From Clarireedia homoeocarpa (lineage: Eukaryota; Ascomycota; Leotiomycetes; Helotiales; Rutstroemiaceae): DNA of 64,000 nucleotides. The translations under genes were made by a program, and so were the position numbers. Position 1 is the first letter of the stretch. Every line of letters begins with the position of its first letter. Where the stretch lies: contig LNKV01000024.1 of NCBI GenBank assembly GCA_001465935.1, positions 62,001-126,000 on the forward strand, given 5' to 3'. Below the pieces are notes generated by a model that did no database searches, was not told where the DNA came from, and saw nothing but the letters and a program-made list of their open reading frames with translations. Of this stretch, positions 33,513 to 45,277 are shown one piece after another.

Positions 33513-36500
33513 AGGAAACAGTGGAGTGGCATGTAGTTTATATAAAACCAGATAGATAGTTAAAGATAGGGATAGAAGGATAGAAGGATAAAAGAATACA
33601 AGGATAAAAGGATAGAAGATCCTAGGGAGGGAGGGAGATAGAGAGGAAGAAGAGTAAGAAGAGAGAGGAAGAGAGAAGAAGAGAAAGGATAGAGAGGAAA
33701 AAGAGAGCGTTTGGACAAGATAGATAGAATAAAGGAGTTATATATTGTAGAACGTGGATAAGATATGAATGATTCGATCTCACACTGTTTGCAATATCCT
33801 ATAGACAGAAATCTATAAAAAAAAAATCTCGCTACACTCCCAACTCCTGCAGCGAGTCACTACGGTATTGACATCACCTCAAGAACGACACCCAAGCTAT
33901 TACCAACGTGAGCATCACAGCCGGGGAACGAACATGATTCTAGCTCCCAGTGGAGGTTATTCATCGGTGACACAGCACTGAGGCTCATCGATAAATTGAA
34001 GCTTGTTTTAAGATGCTTCTTGGGTTGTTTTATTGGTGGGAAGGTAGGGCACGATCACTAGTGCGGTAGTATCGGTGATGATATCTAATCATAGCAGTAA
34101 CGATCCTTAGTTCTTTATGAACATGTGATTGAGGACGGATTTTTTCGTGCTCGAAGTAGGAAGTGGTTGTAAAGGCCGACAGGTAGCTCGAGGTTTTAAG
34201 AGCTCAGTATAGAGCTGTTTTCATGTCACTCTGCCGGGTGTATCGGTTTAAAACGTTTGAATGGAATCTGCTTCTCGGCGAGGTGACAGATGAGCCCCTG
34301 AGATACAGTAAAGGCCTTATACTGTTAGAAAGTCCACGCAATGATATATGCTTGTGCTGTGAGAGACGGACTGGAGTATCGAGTGCTTTGGCGTTTGGCG
34401 GAATGGCGGGGTTGTAGTGAAGGCAGGAAACTAGTTGTGGCGATACTCCGCGCAGCAGCCGCGAGTGAGCGAGATAAGCAGGCATTGAATAAATCTGCTA
34501 TTGTTGCGATAGGATGTAGATGCAAGCCTTTGGTTCAGTTCATACCCATTGTAGTATATGTTGGATATGATACAATCTTCTGTCCACACCAGTACGCATC
34601 TGCTTCAAGAAGATCCGATGGTCCCAGAAATGAAACATTAACGTGCTCCAAGGCTAAGGCAGAGAATTCGATGTTGCTTCATGTTCGGTATACGTAGCTG
34701 AGCATGCTAGGAACCTATGTGGGAGCTTTGAAATATCGTTTGAAAAGACCTGGTTCAGCCTTCATCCAATCAATATAAATGAACCATGAACATAGTAAGG
34801 CTAGGCCTGCAGAATATCGTCGCAATGAAGCCTATGCCAAGGAAGTCGAAAATTAATGCGCGTGTGCCAGGAGAAGATGTCTCGAGCCTTGTACGAGTTG
34901 AAATTTAGAAAGGTACAAGTATCATGCTGAATTAATGTTCCATCAACTCATAAACTCGTGTGGTCGAGGCAGAAATACTTTTATATTTTATATATTTTTT
35001 TAATGTTTTTTATATTTCAGGGAGAATTCGTCCTTAGAGACGCTTGCAATAGAGCATTCCACACGATCAACATCCCAGCGAAACTCACCTATCATCTCAA
35101 AATGCTCCAGCGAGTTTGATTCACCTTTCGTTCAAGCTTCCCTGCTTCGGAACAACTTCTGCGTATTGGACTTGAGACGAGACTTAGGCAAATGGCCATT
35201 TGAGATATTTTCCCGTGCAGCTGGTCGAAAATCAGACCTGACAATCACTGCAGCACAGATTTCAGGTTTTTCCATGAAAGCGGCCCACAAAGAAGTAAAC
35301 AATAAATCGACCACCAGATATTCTGGAATAAAAGAATCGAGAATCTCAAGCTACGGCCATCTGCAGAATATTAGGATATTGGCAAACCGGGACTTCTCGA
35401 TTGCAATACATTATGTACGACTTCGACCTTGATTCGTCATGGAGGGGCAGTGGAACGCCTCCAGTCCCCCATGAGAGTTTGGATATTTCTTCCATCTTTG
35501 AAGTAAACCTCCAGAGATACGCCGAGAAATGCCAGAATCAGATAGGTGCGTTTGCTTTGGGCCGCGAAAGCATCTAAAATTATACACAGCAGACCCTGAA
35601 AAGCAGCACAAGAATCTGCAAAAGAGCCAAACGCGAGTTTTGCATACCCAATCCCAACTTTGCTGGCTCCTATCAACTTGACAAGTGCTACCACAGACCG
35701 CGCCAGCAGTCGCATATAACTTCATCAGTATGAACATAGTTGCATATCTGAGAGAGAAAGAGAGAAAAAAATTTCCATGCTCGGGACAATTTTGGGGAGG
35801 GGGAGAGCTGTGATGTGGACATTGTGGAGACCACTCGACATGACATGGGCTCATCCCCTCCGGTTCGAAAGAATGCATGAGGTCTGCATTAACTTGAGAT
35901 TGCTGGCAGCGAAATTCTTGACCATGTTTTTTTGAGAGTCTCATGTGTTGTGGTGGAGACACTCTTCCCACTTTGCTGCACGAAAGGGTACATAGTATGC
36001 GGTGAGGCCTTGCACATTTGCAGGTTGCATGAGTGGGGTTTTTTTGGGTAAGAAGGGACGGACAGTGAGAGGAGAGACAAAACTAGCCCTGTATTGCGCC
36101 ACCCAAATCATATGTCCCGGGTGAGGACGATAAGAGTACGATAGGCTTCATTTCATCATTGTCCACTCTATCTCAAGCTTCCAACATTCATCTTGTTTCA
36201 TCTCATTTCACCTCATCGGTAGAGTAACGGCTGTTGTCGATCGGAAAATCATGGCCTCAATAGCTGATGTCAGAAGACCCTCGGAAGGATTTGTATGGTC
36301 ATGAACGCCACAGCCCAAGAATGACTCGGGAAAGCACTGGCAAAAAGTTGATAGTGGGGTAGAAAAGCTGTCCGAATTAGGACAAGGATGTCAATACGAC
36401 GGTGTGCGGGTGGATGAAATCAAGTCTGGAGGGGTTGGAGATGCTTTCTTTTGTGGGAACCGTTTTCCAACTACTTTTCCCGGCGGCGTATCGTTGCGTA

Positions 36501-37380
36501 CGGGTTGCGTACGGATGAGAGACTGCCAAAGCGCTGCCCTCACAAACTAGAAGGTCGGATCGGATGGGGATGGGGATGGGGATGGGGATGGAGGAGTAAA
36601 AAAGACGTGGCAGTGTATGAATCCAGAAGCAGACAGGACTTTTGATATTGGGAGAGCGTTGGGAGACGGGATTCTTATCTGTGACAAATGGCATGCGTGA
36701 ATCGTTCAGATCATTCTTGCCAGATCCCAAGCGTCCAGAAGATGCAAACCACAGTTCGCGGTACCTGCTGGGTAGCAAGATGTGTGTTGTACATATTGCC
36801 TTCCTACTTCTTCCTACTTCTTTCCTATCGAGCTACTCTGGATCATGCGTGGCTCCCTAGTTACATATTCAACATATCACATATCCATACATAGCAACCG
36901 CTGCGAATGAGAAAATTTTCCTGCCATGAGGCGGCTTTTCCTTGCAAGGAAACTACGAAGATTCCCTTTTGTTCCCTGCGAGAGCTCCAAACAAGTTCCC
37001 CTCCCCCAGCATTTTGAGCCATCACCCTTTATTCATGGAGGGGTGAGAGGGGTGAGAGGGGAAAGTACGAAGGAACTCTTAACCACTCACGCTACTGCAG
37101 CGGTGCTTCCCCCTGCCACTACGGCCCTCTTAAGCGACTTTCCGTCATAATGCTGTTCTCTGCCGTACTCGGACTTTACCCTAAAATTGGCAGGTTCCTC
37201 GCCATCTGAACAATTCGTTCAGTCTTTTCTTCACCGTACATTACCACTTCTCCCTCTTCATATTTACCTGCGTCCCCTCTCTCCAAAGCCAAAGGAGACT
37301 TCTAACCTTTCGAGAGAATCGAGAGAATTGAGAGAATCCCTTTTTCGAGCCTTGACCCAGTGTACACAACGATTTCAACC
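32204..37380. other. 5.2 kb gene-poor region
   Basis: No recognised gene. 32.26-33.74 kb is strongly purine-rich on the + strand with GTGA, GGTGG, GATG, GA and GGATAGAA microsatellites. 33.8-37.3 kb is ordinary-complexity DNA with short open frames (for example 34223-34417, 35166-35432) that show no domain or splicing I can support. A (GGATGG)n run lies at 36564-36591. Confidence 0.55.
32640..33740 (+). repeat. Polypurine tract of about 1.1 kb
   Basis: Nearly all runs on the + strand are G and A: AGTG repeats (32751-32784), GGGG stretches (~32815-32826), GGTGGGTGG (32889-32905), GA repeats (33483-33511) and GGATAGAAGGATA units (~33567-33620). Some mixed DNA interrupts it near 33050-33150. 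Confidence 0.8.
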
Positions 37381-39772
37381 ATGGCGTCAGAGCACGAGGA
37401 TGTTTATGCTACTGTAAATAATCCCCATGAAAGACAGCAGCAACAGAAACGATCTGGATTTTGTACTAACATCCGAAACAGCTTCTCTTGGAAGATTCCT
37501 ACCTTCCAGGTATGTTATACACAGCAATTCCTGCCAGCATCCATACTAAAGCTTTATTCAAGGTGCAATGGTGTTAGCGCACTCGCTGAAAGATGCCGGA
37601 ACTACCAAGAAGTTGGCAGTCCTCGTCACAACTGATACAGTATCTGCCGAGAGCAGAACTGAACTCGAGGTGAGCTTGCTTTCACAAAACCCGCAGGACT
37701 TCAAATTCAAGCTTGTGCTCACAACTACGTTTCCAGACCATCTTCGACCACATTATACCCGTAGAACGAGTCCGCAACGAGGCAACGGAGAATCTCGAAC
37801 TTATGGGTCGACCCGATCTTCACTCAACCTTCACCAAGATTACACTATGGAAGCAAACCCAATTCCGAAGAATAGTTTATATGGATGCGGATATGGTTGC
37901 TCTTCGCGCACCAGATGAGTTATTCGATTTACCACAAGACTTCTCAGCATCACCAGATATTGGATGGCCAGACCTTTTCAACACGGGCCTCTTGGTCCTG
38001 AAACCAAACATGGGTGATTACTTTGCCTTGCTCGCCATGGCGCAGAGAGGCATTTCATTTGATGGAGCTGACCAAGGTCTACTAAACATGCATTTCAAGA
38101 ACACTTTCAACCGTTTGAGCTTTACTTACAATGTGACCCCATCTGCTCATTACCAGTACCTACCAGCTTTCAAACACTACAAAAATAGCATCAGCGCTGC
38201 TCACTTCATCGGAAAAAACAAACCATGGAAGATAGGACGACTAGGATCAGGAGCTACACCCTACGATGAGTTGATAAGTAAATGGTGGGCAGTCTATGAT
38301 AAACATTACAAATCATCAGTAAGTTTGACGACTTGGGAAGAGAACTAATACTGATTTATCCAAAGTCCAACGACGACTCGAGTCCATCGCAATATGTGCA
38401 ATACTGGGTTAAAGGAGAATTCCAGCCCCAAGGAAACCAGGCCCCAAGTGAGATATTCCAAGCTACTATTACTACTAAGGACCCCTTCCATAAAACGGAT
38501 CAGGCTTCTCAATCTCTCCATGGGACTGGGAGGCCTTTCCATGAAACTAATGATATACCTAAGGAAAATGAAGAAATTGGAGTTCCATCCGTGCTGACAG
38601 ATTTGGACCAAGAATACACACCATGGGATGCTAGCAAGGCACCACCACCAGAAGGCTCGGGACCGGAAGCTTCAAACTTTCCCACCACCCATTACGACAT
38701 GTCCCACGACGCTACCCCCTTCAAAGCCCCCGGCCGATACCCCGATCCTCCGAGCAACATGTACTACGAAGTGCCAAAGACACCAAAATACCAACGACCA
38801 GCACCAATCTTCCCATGGGAACAGAATGCTCCAGAGCCCACAAGAGTATTCGCTGAAGATAACTATGACGACACAGTTCCGGAAGTTGCGGAAGTTCCGG
38901 AGACTCCTACATCGGCAACGGCAACCAACGATGATGACCAACCTGTTACACCCTCCACCCCAACGATGCACAGCACGGACACTGATCCATGGCAGACATA
39001 CGCTAGAGGCAATGCTTGGGATGAGGTTCCTGAAATTGAACGCTACGTCGGGAACTTGACCAAAGGTCGAAAAGGAGACGTCCAGGTCGTACAAGGAACC
39101 GGTGCAGGTATAGAGCAAAGATCCGGAAGACGTAGGGCCAGCATGAAACTCACAGATTTTCCAACAGAGCTTGAGAGGCCTAGCTTACCGGTAACGCCAG
39201 CACCGATTCGAAGACCTAGTTTCTGGGGCGAAGAGAGAGATGCCGAGGGTCAATTACCTGGTGCGGAAGGAGTTCCATCACAGGAAGACTGGGTAAGCCT
39301 TTTCGATGAGTTTAGGGGGATATTCGATTCTTTCAAAAGGCTATTTGAGCATTCCAGGAATCTTGCCCTTGGTCCAATTAGCTTTTTTTACGATCTGCGG
39401 AGGCTGTTGATGCTTTTCAGAGAGTTGCTCGATGATCTCATTACATATTCACTAACCAATCAACAGGATCCAGCAGCACAACTTGACATGCTTGCCAGGC
39501 GTCAATCAGATGTTCTAGCCCATAAGCTGGAAATAGCACGTGAGATGCCCACCAGATCTCTTCCTTTCGGATCTGAAAATGTCCGTTCACCAACTTACGT
39601 TGCTCAAGGACCAACCGGTGGAAATGCAGGAGCGGGAACAACCCCAAGGACTACAATTGAGGAACCGGCCTACCATGGACCTGGAGCCGCTTGGGAAAGG
39701 GGCGAAGATATTCTTACCGGAGGGACACCTCTATTACCCAGTGAAGAAGAGAGAGATATCTTGACGACTTAG
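37381..39772 (+). CDS. Glycogenin (self-glucosylating initiator of glycogen synthesis)
   Basis: GT8 glycosyltransferase that primes glycogen. Exons 37381-37413, 37482-37509, 37563-37669, 37737-38318, 38366-39292 and 39467-39772 give about 660 residues; keeping the last intron gives 718. The joined N-terminus reads EDVYATLLLEDSYLPGAMVL, then AHSLKDAGTTKKLAVLVT. The DxD metal site is in RRIVYMDADMVALRAPDELF. FNTGLLVLKPN, DGADQGLLN and AAHFIGKNKPWK are standard glycogenin blocks. The long C-terminus is disordered and Pro-rich with conserved-looking FPWEQNAPEPTRVF and WDEVPEIERYV, expected to contact glycogen synthase. Exon 2 is only 28 nt. Confidence 0.93.
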
Positions 39773-40837
39773 TTCTTAGGCCTCAGCGAGATTCGTTAAA
39801 ATGATGCACATATATTTCGAACTCATATCGTGTATACATGTACATATCGTACCCACGTTGCATGTTCTCACTTGCGTTTGCGCGTTTCTCATGTTTGTTG
39901 TTTTTCTTTGCAAAAATTTATTCTCGCTCACTCATCATTTTATACTACTTGCTACTTTTTAGGTCCTCGCATCTGGCTGTAAATAGGCACAAATTTTGGA
40001 GCAGCAGTACACACACAGTTTTTGTGTTGGGATTGCTCTTTTGCTTGGTGGGCTTGGGATGTATGCTGGAGGGAATCCTTGTGGCATTCAGGATGGTGAT
40101 GGAGTATGCCGGGGGATCGTGGATGAGCTCAGTGATAGGGAACGGATGATGGGGTTACGGAGGCACGATTGATGGGCTTGCTGAATGCTTGCTGAATGCT
40201 TGCTTGGTGCTGAGTGCTGGATTTGTCGACACTTAATCGGATGGAAACCCTTTCCAGTCTGTATTTATGGGGTGGAGCTACTCTCGTCGTTCAGATACCC
40301 TTTTTTTCTTCTTCTTCTAATGATCAGAGTTTCGAATTGATTTTCATGTGCCATTTATTCAGGGTCCTTACATTCTTTGCGCTTTGTTGAGTTACTGATC
40401 TCTACCAGCAGTCTCAATATACATAGCAGTGAAATGACAATAATCTCTTGTGATTCAACCGGCCTCTAACCCTGCTAAAAGACAGCATTGCTGAAGACTA
40501 CTAATCTGAGCCAGGTCCGAGGTTGAAAGTAATTTAATTAATAGCTGTCCCTTAATTAATAGCTGTCCCAGAAGTGCCTTGTACTTGTATCGTGGATGTA
40601 CAATGATACATGCGATAGATGGTATATGGACAATGATTTCATTCTTATGCGAAGTTCTAACTTAGACCTGAACCTGGTCATCGGTTGTGGGGTTAACCTA
40701 AGGCTAACCTAAGGTTAACTGTGATCTTATACCCGCACGTACCTAAGCAAAATGTCTTTCTCCAGAGTTCTCTACATCTGCCTAGCAATGAACTTCTGCA
40801 TTTCAGCACGCTGCATCATTCTGACCTTTGGACCAAC
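39773..40837. other. Intergenic region before the Zn2Cys6 gene
   Basis: About 1.06 kb. A direct 18-base repeat TTAATTAATAGCTGTCCC occurs twice (about 40536-40570), and CTAAGGCTAACCTAAGGTTAAC lies near 40697 (read in parts). The open frame of the next gene extends upstream, but the preferred start is 40838. Confidence 0.5.
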
Positions 40838-42873
40838 ATGAACGAAAGACCCTCTGTTCGGAAACTTCGAAAAGGTACACGTTCCTGCACTGAGTGTCGG
40901 AAACGTAAGCAGCGATGCTCATGGACATCCGACGACGCCAACATCTGCCGGCGATGCGAAGAACGTGGAACACAATGTACCCCTCAAACCCGTTCGCTTC
41001 CATCCACGTCACAAAATCGGAAATCAACAGGTGACCGAGTGACTCGACTGGAGCAGCACGTTTCTGGACTCAATAAGCACATTCAAGAATTAGAGAGGCG
41101 TTTAGGATCCGAAACGGCCAGTCACTCTTTTCAACATCAAACGTCGCCCACAGAATCATCTGAGCCAGAAGAGTCAGAAAATGAGTCGTTCGAGCAAGAT
41201 GATCTCATTCCAACGCAGCCCACTTATCTTCTTGCTCTTTTCAACAATGCATTTATAAGTTCAGCCAAAAGCACAACAGGAGAGGGCACACACCGCGCGC
41301 CCATTCCGCACCTTTCTACCGTTGCGAGAAAATTACTTCAGCCGCTCATACCTGACAAAAAGGACGTCATTACTCTTTCGAACCGAGCTTCAGGATGGCT
41401 AAAGTTATTGCACGAGGTCTTCCCTATCACATTTATTGTAAAAACAGGTGATGAATTACTCGCGCAATACGATGTTGTCAGGGAACCCACCGTCGATCCT
41501 GTTTTACTTGCGTTGTGGCTTTTGTCCGTCGCATTGACTATTGAACACATTCCAAAGGCACAACTGGAGCCAAAATCTTCAGAATATTGGTCGGTAGACA
41601 CAGCCAGATATCCTAAAGCGGTCATGGATGCTGTCGAGACCAGCGTTGTAGGCTGTGATCGGATGATTTGCTCGAATAAGGGGGTCGAAATTATGATGCT
41701 ACTCGTCCGACTGTAAGTTGCTATTCTAAATCTTCTAGCTTACTACGATTCATCCATCCAAACAGTCATATCACCCATGGAAATTTTGCCCGAAGCTTTC
41801 TCACTCTTCGCCGGGCCATTGCAATGGCCGAGCTCATCGGTTTGCCCCGTGCATCGGATGGACCAAAAGCGACACTGTGGAGGTTCGTGTGTATTGCTGA
41901 GAGACTTCAAAGCCTCTTATTCGCATTTCCATCAACTACTACTTCCAAATGCTATAGCGAATTAGGGCCAGCTTTCATCGATGGCAGAGCCATACCCACC
42001 AACTTCCTCTTTCGCTTGTCAGACGTGGTCGCGAAGATTGGACAAGTAGTCAACTCAGGGACCAACAACTTATCAGACAACGAGCTTTACGACGCGATCT
42101 CAATCCTAAACAATGAATTACACTCATTGGCTTCAGCTGCTCCTCTTCAGTGGTGGCATGCCACCGATAATCTTCCTCTACCTGATCAATTTATACAATA
42201 TCTCTTTCATTACGCGATGTTACGAACCCATCTACCGTTATTCCTGCGACAGGTATCATCTTCACGATATAGCACCAGCTGGAAAGAGTGCATTCATGCT
42301 TGCCGTGCCCTGGTGGACGGTTACCTCAAGCTTTATCAACTGATGCCATTTTTCATCAAGCGGATAATAGACCTCCAAGCACTTCCCGCTATCATGATCC
42401 TGCTTCTCGCCGATCATTCTACATCCAATCTGAAAGATGGTTTGTCACCAGAGCAGCATTCAATTGGCCCAAACAAACCAATAGTCGCTCGGATTCTTGT
42501 AGCGATGGAGCAGAACATGAAGCGATTCGGATACAATACTGCAATGGAGACAGTCACCAGTATTAAGGCGCTAGGTCAACTTCTTGAAGGCGCTGAGAGG
42601 AAGTCTGATATTGACAGCCTTTCCCTCACTGTGCCGCTTCTTGGTCAGCTGAATGTTCGATACAGGCAGAATAGTAGCCAAATTGCGCCAGCGCAGAGTT
42701 CGTATAGCGAATCACAGGAAGCATTCACACACGACATCATGGAGAAATCTAGTGCGGAGACGCGGCTTCCGACTTTTGAGACCTTAGACCCCAGTCTTTT
42801 TTCTTGGTCTATCGAAGAAGGGTATGGGACATTCTTTTACGAGTTGGCTATGCTTGACGATCCAACATTTTGA
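40838..42873 (+). CDS. Zn2Cys6 fungal transcription factor
   Basis: DNA-binding regulator of unknown targets. Exons 40838-41712 and 41766-42873 give 660 residues. The binuclear cluster CTECRKRKQRC, then SWTSDDANICRRCEERGTQC, fits C-x2-C-x6-C-x9-C-x2-C-x6-C at residues ~17-44. A dimerisation coiled coil follows (DRVTRLEQHVSGLNKHIQEL). The rest resembles the helical middle-homology region of fungal_trans proteins. MNERPSV was chosen as start because the cluster normally lies within the first 50 residues; the frame remains open upstream to 40721. It sits at the left edge of the transposon-rich island. Confidence 0.88.
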
Positions 42874-42995
42874 AGTGGATATGGGAATATTTTCAGGAAT
42901 GCTTTCCCATGGATCTTTGGCCAAATATATCTTCATCAAAAAACAGAGTTGGGCATCCAGTGGAATGCATCCAGGAATTTTCCGGATATCCACCC
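42873..42995. repeat. Short foldback (imperfect inverted repeat)
   Basis: GTGGATATGGGAATATTTTC near 42875 is roughly complementary to GAATTTTCCGGATATCCAC near 42975-42993. It begins at the stop codon of the Zn2Cys6 gene, so a small element may have supplied the 3' UTR. Imperfect, about 120 bp. Confidence 0.45.
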
Positions 42996-43007
42996 TGGAT
43001 TACCATC

Positions 43008-43662
43008 CAGAAAATCTGTGGAATAACCCGGGATTTCCTGGGTAAATATGCCTTATTTTGGCCTGATATTACCGCTCCTAAGGCCTTATTTGGGTGCAGA
43101 AGTAGACAAAGCGGTATACCCTATCAGGAAAAAAATGAAGATATACTTTTTTAATAATTTATTCTTCAACGCAATAATCTACAATACCAGTCTTCTATAT
43201 TAAAGCATCTAATTGAGCAAGCTTTAAAGCTTCTGCCCGACGATTAAGTAGTCTCGTATTGGCTTCCTACTAGTGCTCTTTGGCTATTACTCCACCAACA
43301 GCTTCAATTGCTTTTCTTTTCTCGGCTTCTTCTTCCTTTAAAAGCTCTTCAACTCGGTGTTCAGCAAGGGTAGGCCCTGGAACTACGATAGCCTTCTCTA
43401 TACAGTCATTAATATCCTCGTCGTCGCTAATCTCAATAAGCTCAATATCTTCTTCTTCTTCTGCTTCCGAAAAACCCTCTATTAGCTTCTTTGATCATTT
43501 AATCTTGAAAATTTTCACATGTTATCATCTGAACTATATAGCAGGAAGTCATTATTTCCTAAATAGACAATTCAAACTCGGCTAAGTCAGCCTCAACTAT
43601 GTTTTGGTGCAATCATATGATAATTACCCGGGGTATTCCGGATTATTCCACAAATCCCTGGG
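43008..43662. mobile_element. Non-autonomous inverted-repeat element A (hAT-like ends)
   Basis: Ends are CAGAAAATCTGTGGAATAAC (left) and the complement of the right end, CAGGGATTTGTGGAATAATC; similarity continues inward (CCGG..GGGTAA). TACCATC lies directly outside the left end (43001-43007) and again just outside the right end (43663-43669), a 7-8 bp duplication. The CAG start and duplication length fit hAT elements, but the termini are unequal by two or three bases. Inside, the minus strand has an acidic/charged frame with stop codons (about 43280-43490), a possible remnant. Confidence 0.65.
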
Positions 43663-43669
43663 TACCATC

Positions 43670-43885
43670 CACCAGTGGGTGTACTACCTATCCGACCAAC
43701 TCCCAAACTTCAATATTCGACTAAAATATATGCTTTTGAGATCTCTACTCTAGCAGGTGTATATACGAGCTCTTAATGATTAAATTGTATTAGGACAATC
43801 AGATATATAAGTTTTCAAATATCCAGATTGCACTTGAACAATCAGAAATCCGAAGTTGGTCGGATAGTTAGTACACCCACTGGTG
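43670..43885. mobile_element. MITE B, 216 bp
   Basis: Terminal inverted repeats of about 33 bases: CACCAGTGGGTGTACTA at the left, then (C)CTATCCGACCAACT; the right end is the same in complement with one change. There is no coding capacity and the interior is AT-rich. The outer CACCAG-GGGTGTACTA matches the terminus of the transposase-bearing element at 46761, so it is probably a non-autonomous relative. Confidence 0.8.
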
Positions 43886-44258
43886 TGCCAGCATGCGCCT
43901 CAGTGGGCGAACGCGAATGAGAAAACGCAAGCAAATGAGAATTTCTATACTAAAAGTATTTATCTTTCTAGTAACTAGAAGTACCTTATAATAATAAGAT
44001 TTTTTTCTATATATTGAATATATATAGATTAATAAGAATCTCCAAAAAAAAAAATTAAAAAGACTTTTTTTTGATCTAAATAAATAATAATTTTGATTTA
44101 TAAGTTAAAATTTAAGCTGATTTTGAGTTGATTTCGAGTCGAAAAAAGCGAATTTAGGGGATATTTTCCTCCTCAAATTCTATGAATTTAGGCCCAAAAA
44201 ACTTCTCATTTGCTTGCGTTTTCTCATTCGCGTTCGCCCACTGAAGCGCATGCTGGCA
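43886..44258. mobile_element. MITE C, 373 bp
   Basis: Nearly perfect inverted repeats of about 54 bases: TGCCAGCATGCGC, one variable base, then TCAGTGGGCGAACGCGAATG and AGAAAACGCAAGCAAATGAG at both ends. The interior is very AT-rich with no open frame. It abuts MITE B with no spacer. Confidence 0.85.
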
Positions 44259-45277
44259 TGATTAAAGCTTCAGTGGGGCCACCCACGATTATATCAAAGT
44301 GCAGCTTGATAGGAAGATGTAGAATTTACAAGAGTTGATTTCATGGTAGGCGCCCTCTTTAGTACATGGTCGACCAGGCTCAACAGTAAGGATAAATTTA
44401 CTGTTATCGAAAGTAACAGGCCAACATTAAGCCGTAGGAGTGCCTTCCCGCAGAGCTTGAAATAATGACAGAAGATTTTGCTGACGATAATTTGAAGTGC
44501 ATACACACGTTTCTTCTCGTCCAAATAGATCTCTGGCTTGATAAGCTCTGTAACTGTCGCTTTTGCATGCTGAACCTTCCGGCCCCCCAGTAGCATGTTG
44601 CATTGCCTACCTGTACCTTTGTTTAACCTGCCGGAGCAATATGTTGAGATATGGCCAATAACTTCTTTGATTTGTACTTTTGCCGATGCTGGTGTATTTC
44701 CAGCAGGGAAGAAGCGCTTCCATTGCGTTAGGTACTACTTGTTCATCGTCTAGGTCGTAGCTTTCAACCGTTGAGATTGTGTCTTATCCAGAATTCGGCA
44801 TTTATCATGACAGTCGTAAGCTCGCTTCGATGCCGTGGGGAACAAACGGAGTGGCATGGTGCGTGAAATCCAAGGATTTCTTGAATCATCATCCAATTTA
44901 AGAATCCATCTGGCGTCGAGAGAGGCGCTTATTGCTACGATCACCATTCTTACGGTAGCTATCTTGCCAATCTACCGACTACTTTCTCAAGAATCGAGGC
45001 TCTTTCTTTGACACCAGCCCCTGAACGACTTTTACATGGCGCTGGAAGAGTCAGCTATTTGAGCAGCTACCTTTTAGATGAGGACGCCTTTTCTCCGTCA
45101 CCTTGATACTCCGAGGCTGCGATAGATTTGCAAAGAGGCGGATACGGCTTCTTAACTACTACCTCAGAATTTCAAAGCCACGATAGGCTAATTACGTTCT
45201 CCCTCACCATTCTTTTTCTTCGTCCTCTTTCTGTCGGGGTTCTGCAAATCATTTTGGATTGACGTATTTGGGGTGAT
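44259..45277. other. Unassigned stretch 3' of the DUF7924-like gene
   Basis: About 1 kb with short frames only (for example minus 44294-44596). CAGTGGGG at 44272 resembles the MITE termini. It may hold the 3' UTR and decayed sequence. Confidence 0.4.

Noticed and set aside
35411..35971. Minus-strand 186-codon frame in the glycogenin upstream region
   Set aside because: No recognisable domain, unusual Cys/Trp-rich composition and no splice-extended partner; not supported enough to call.
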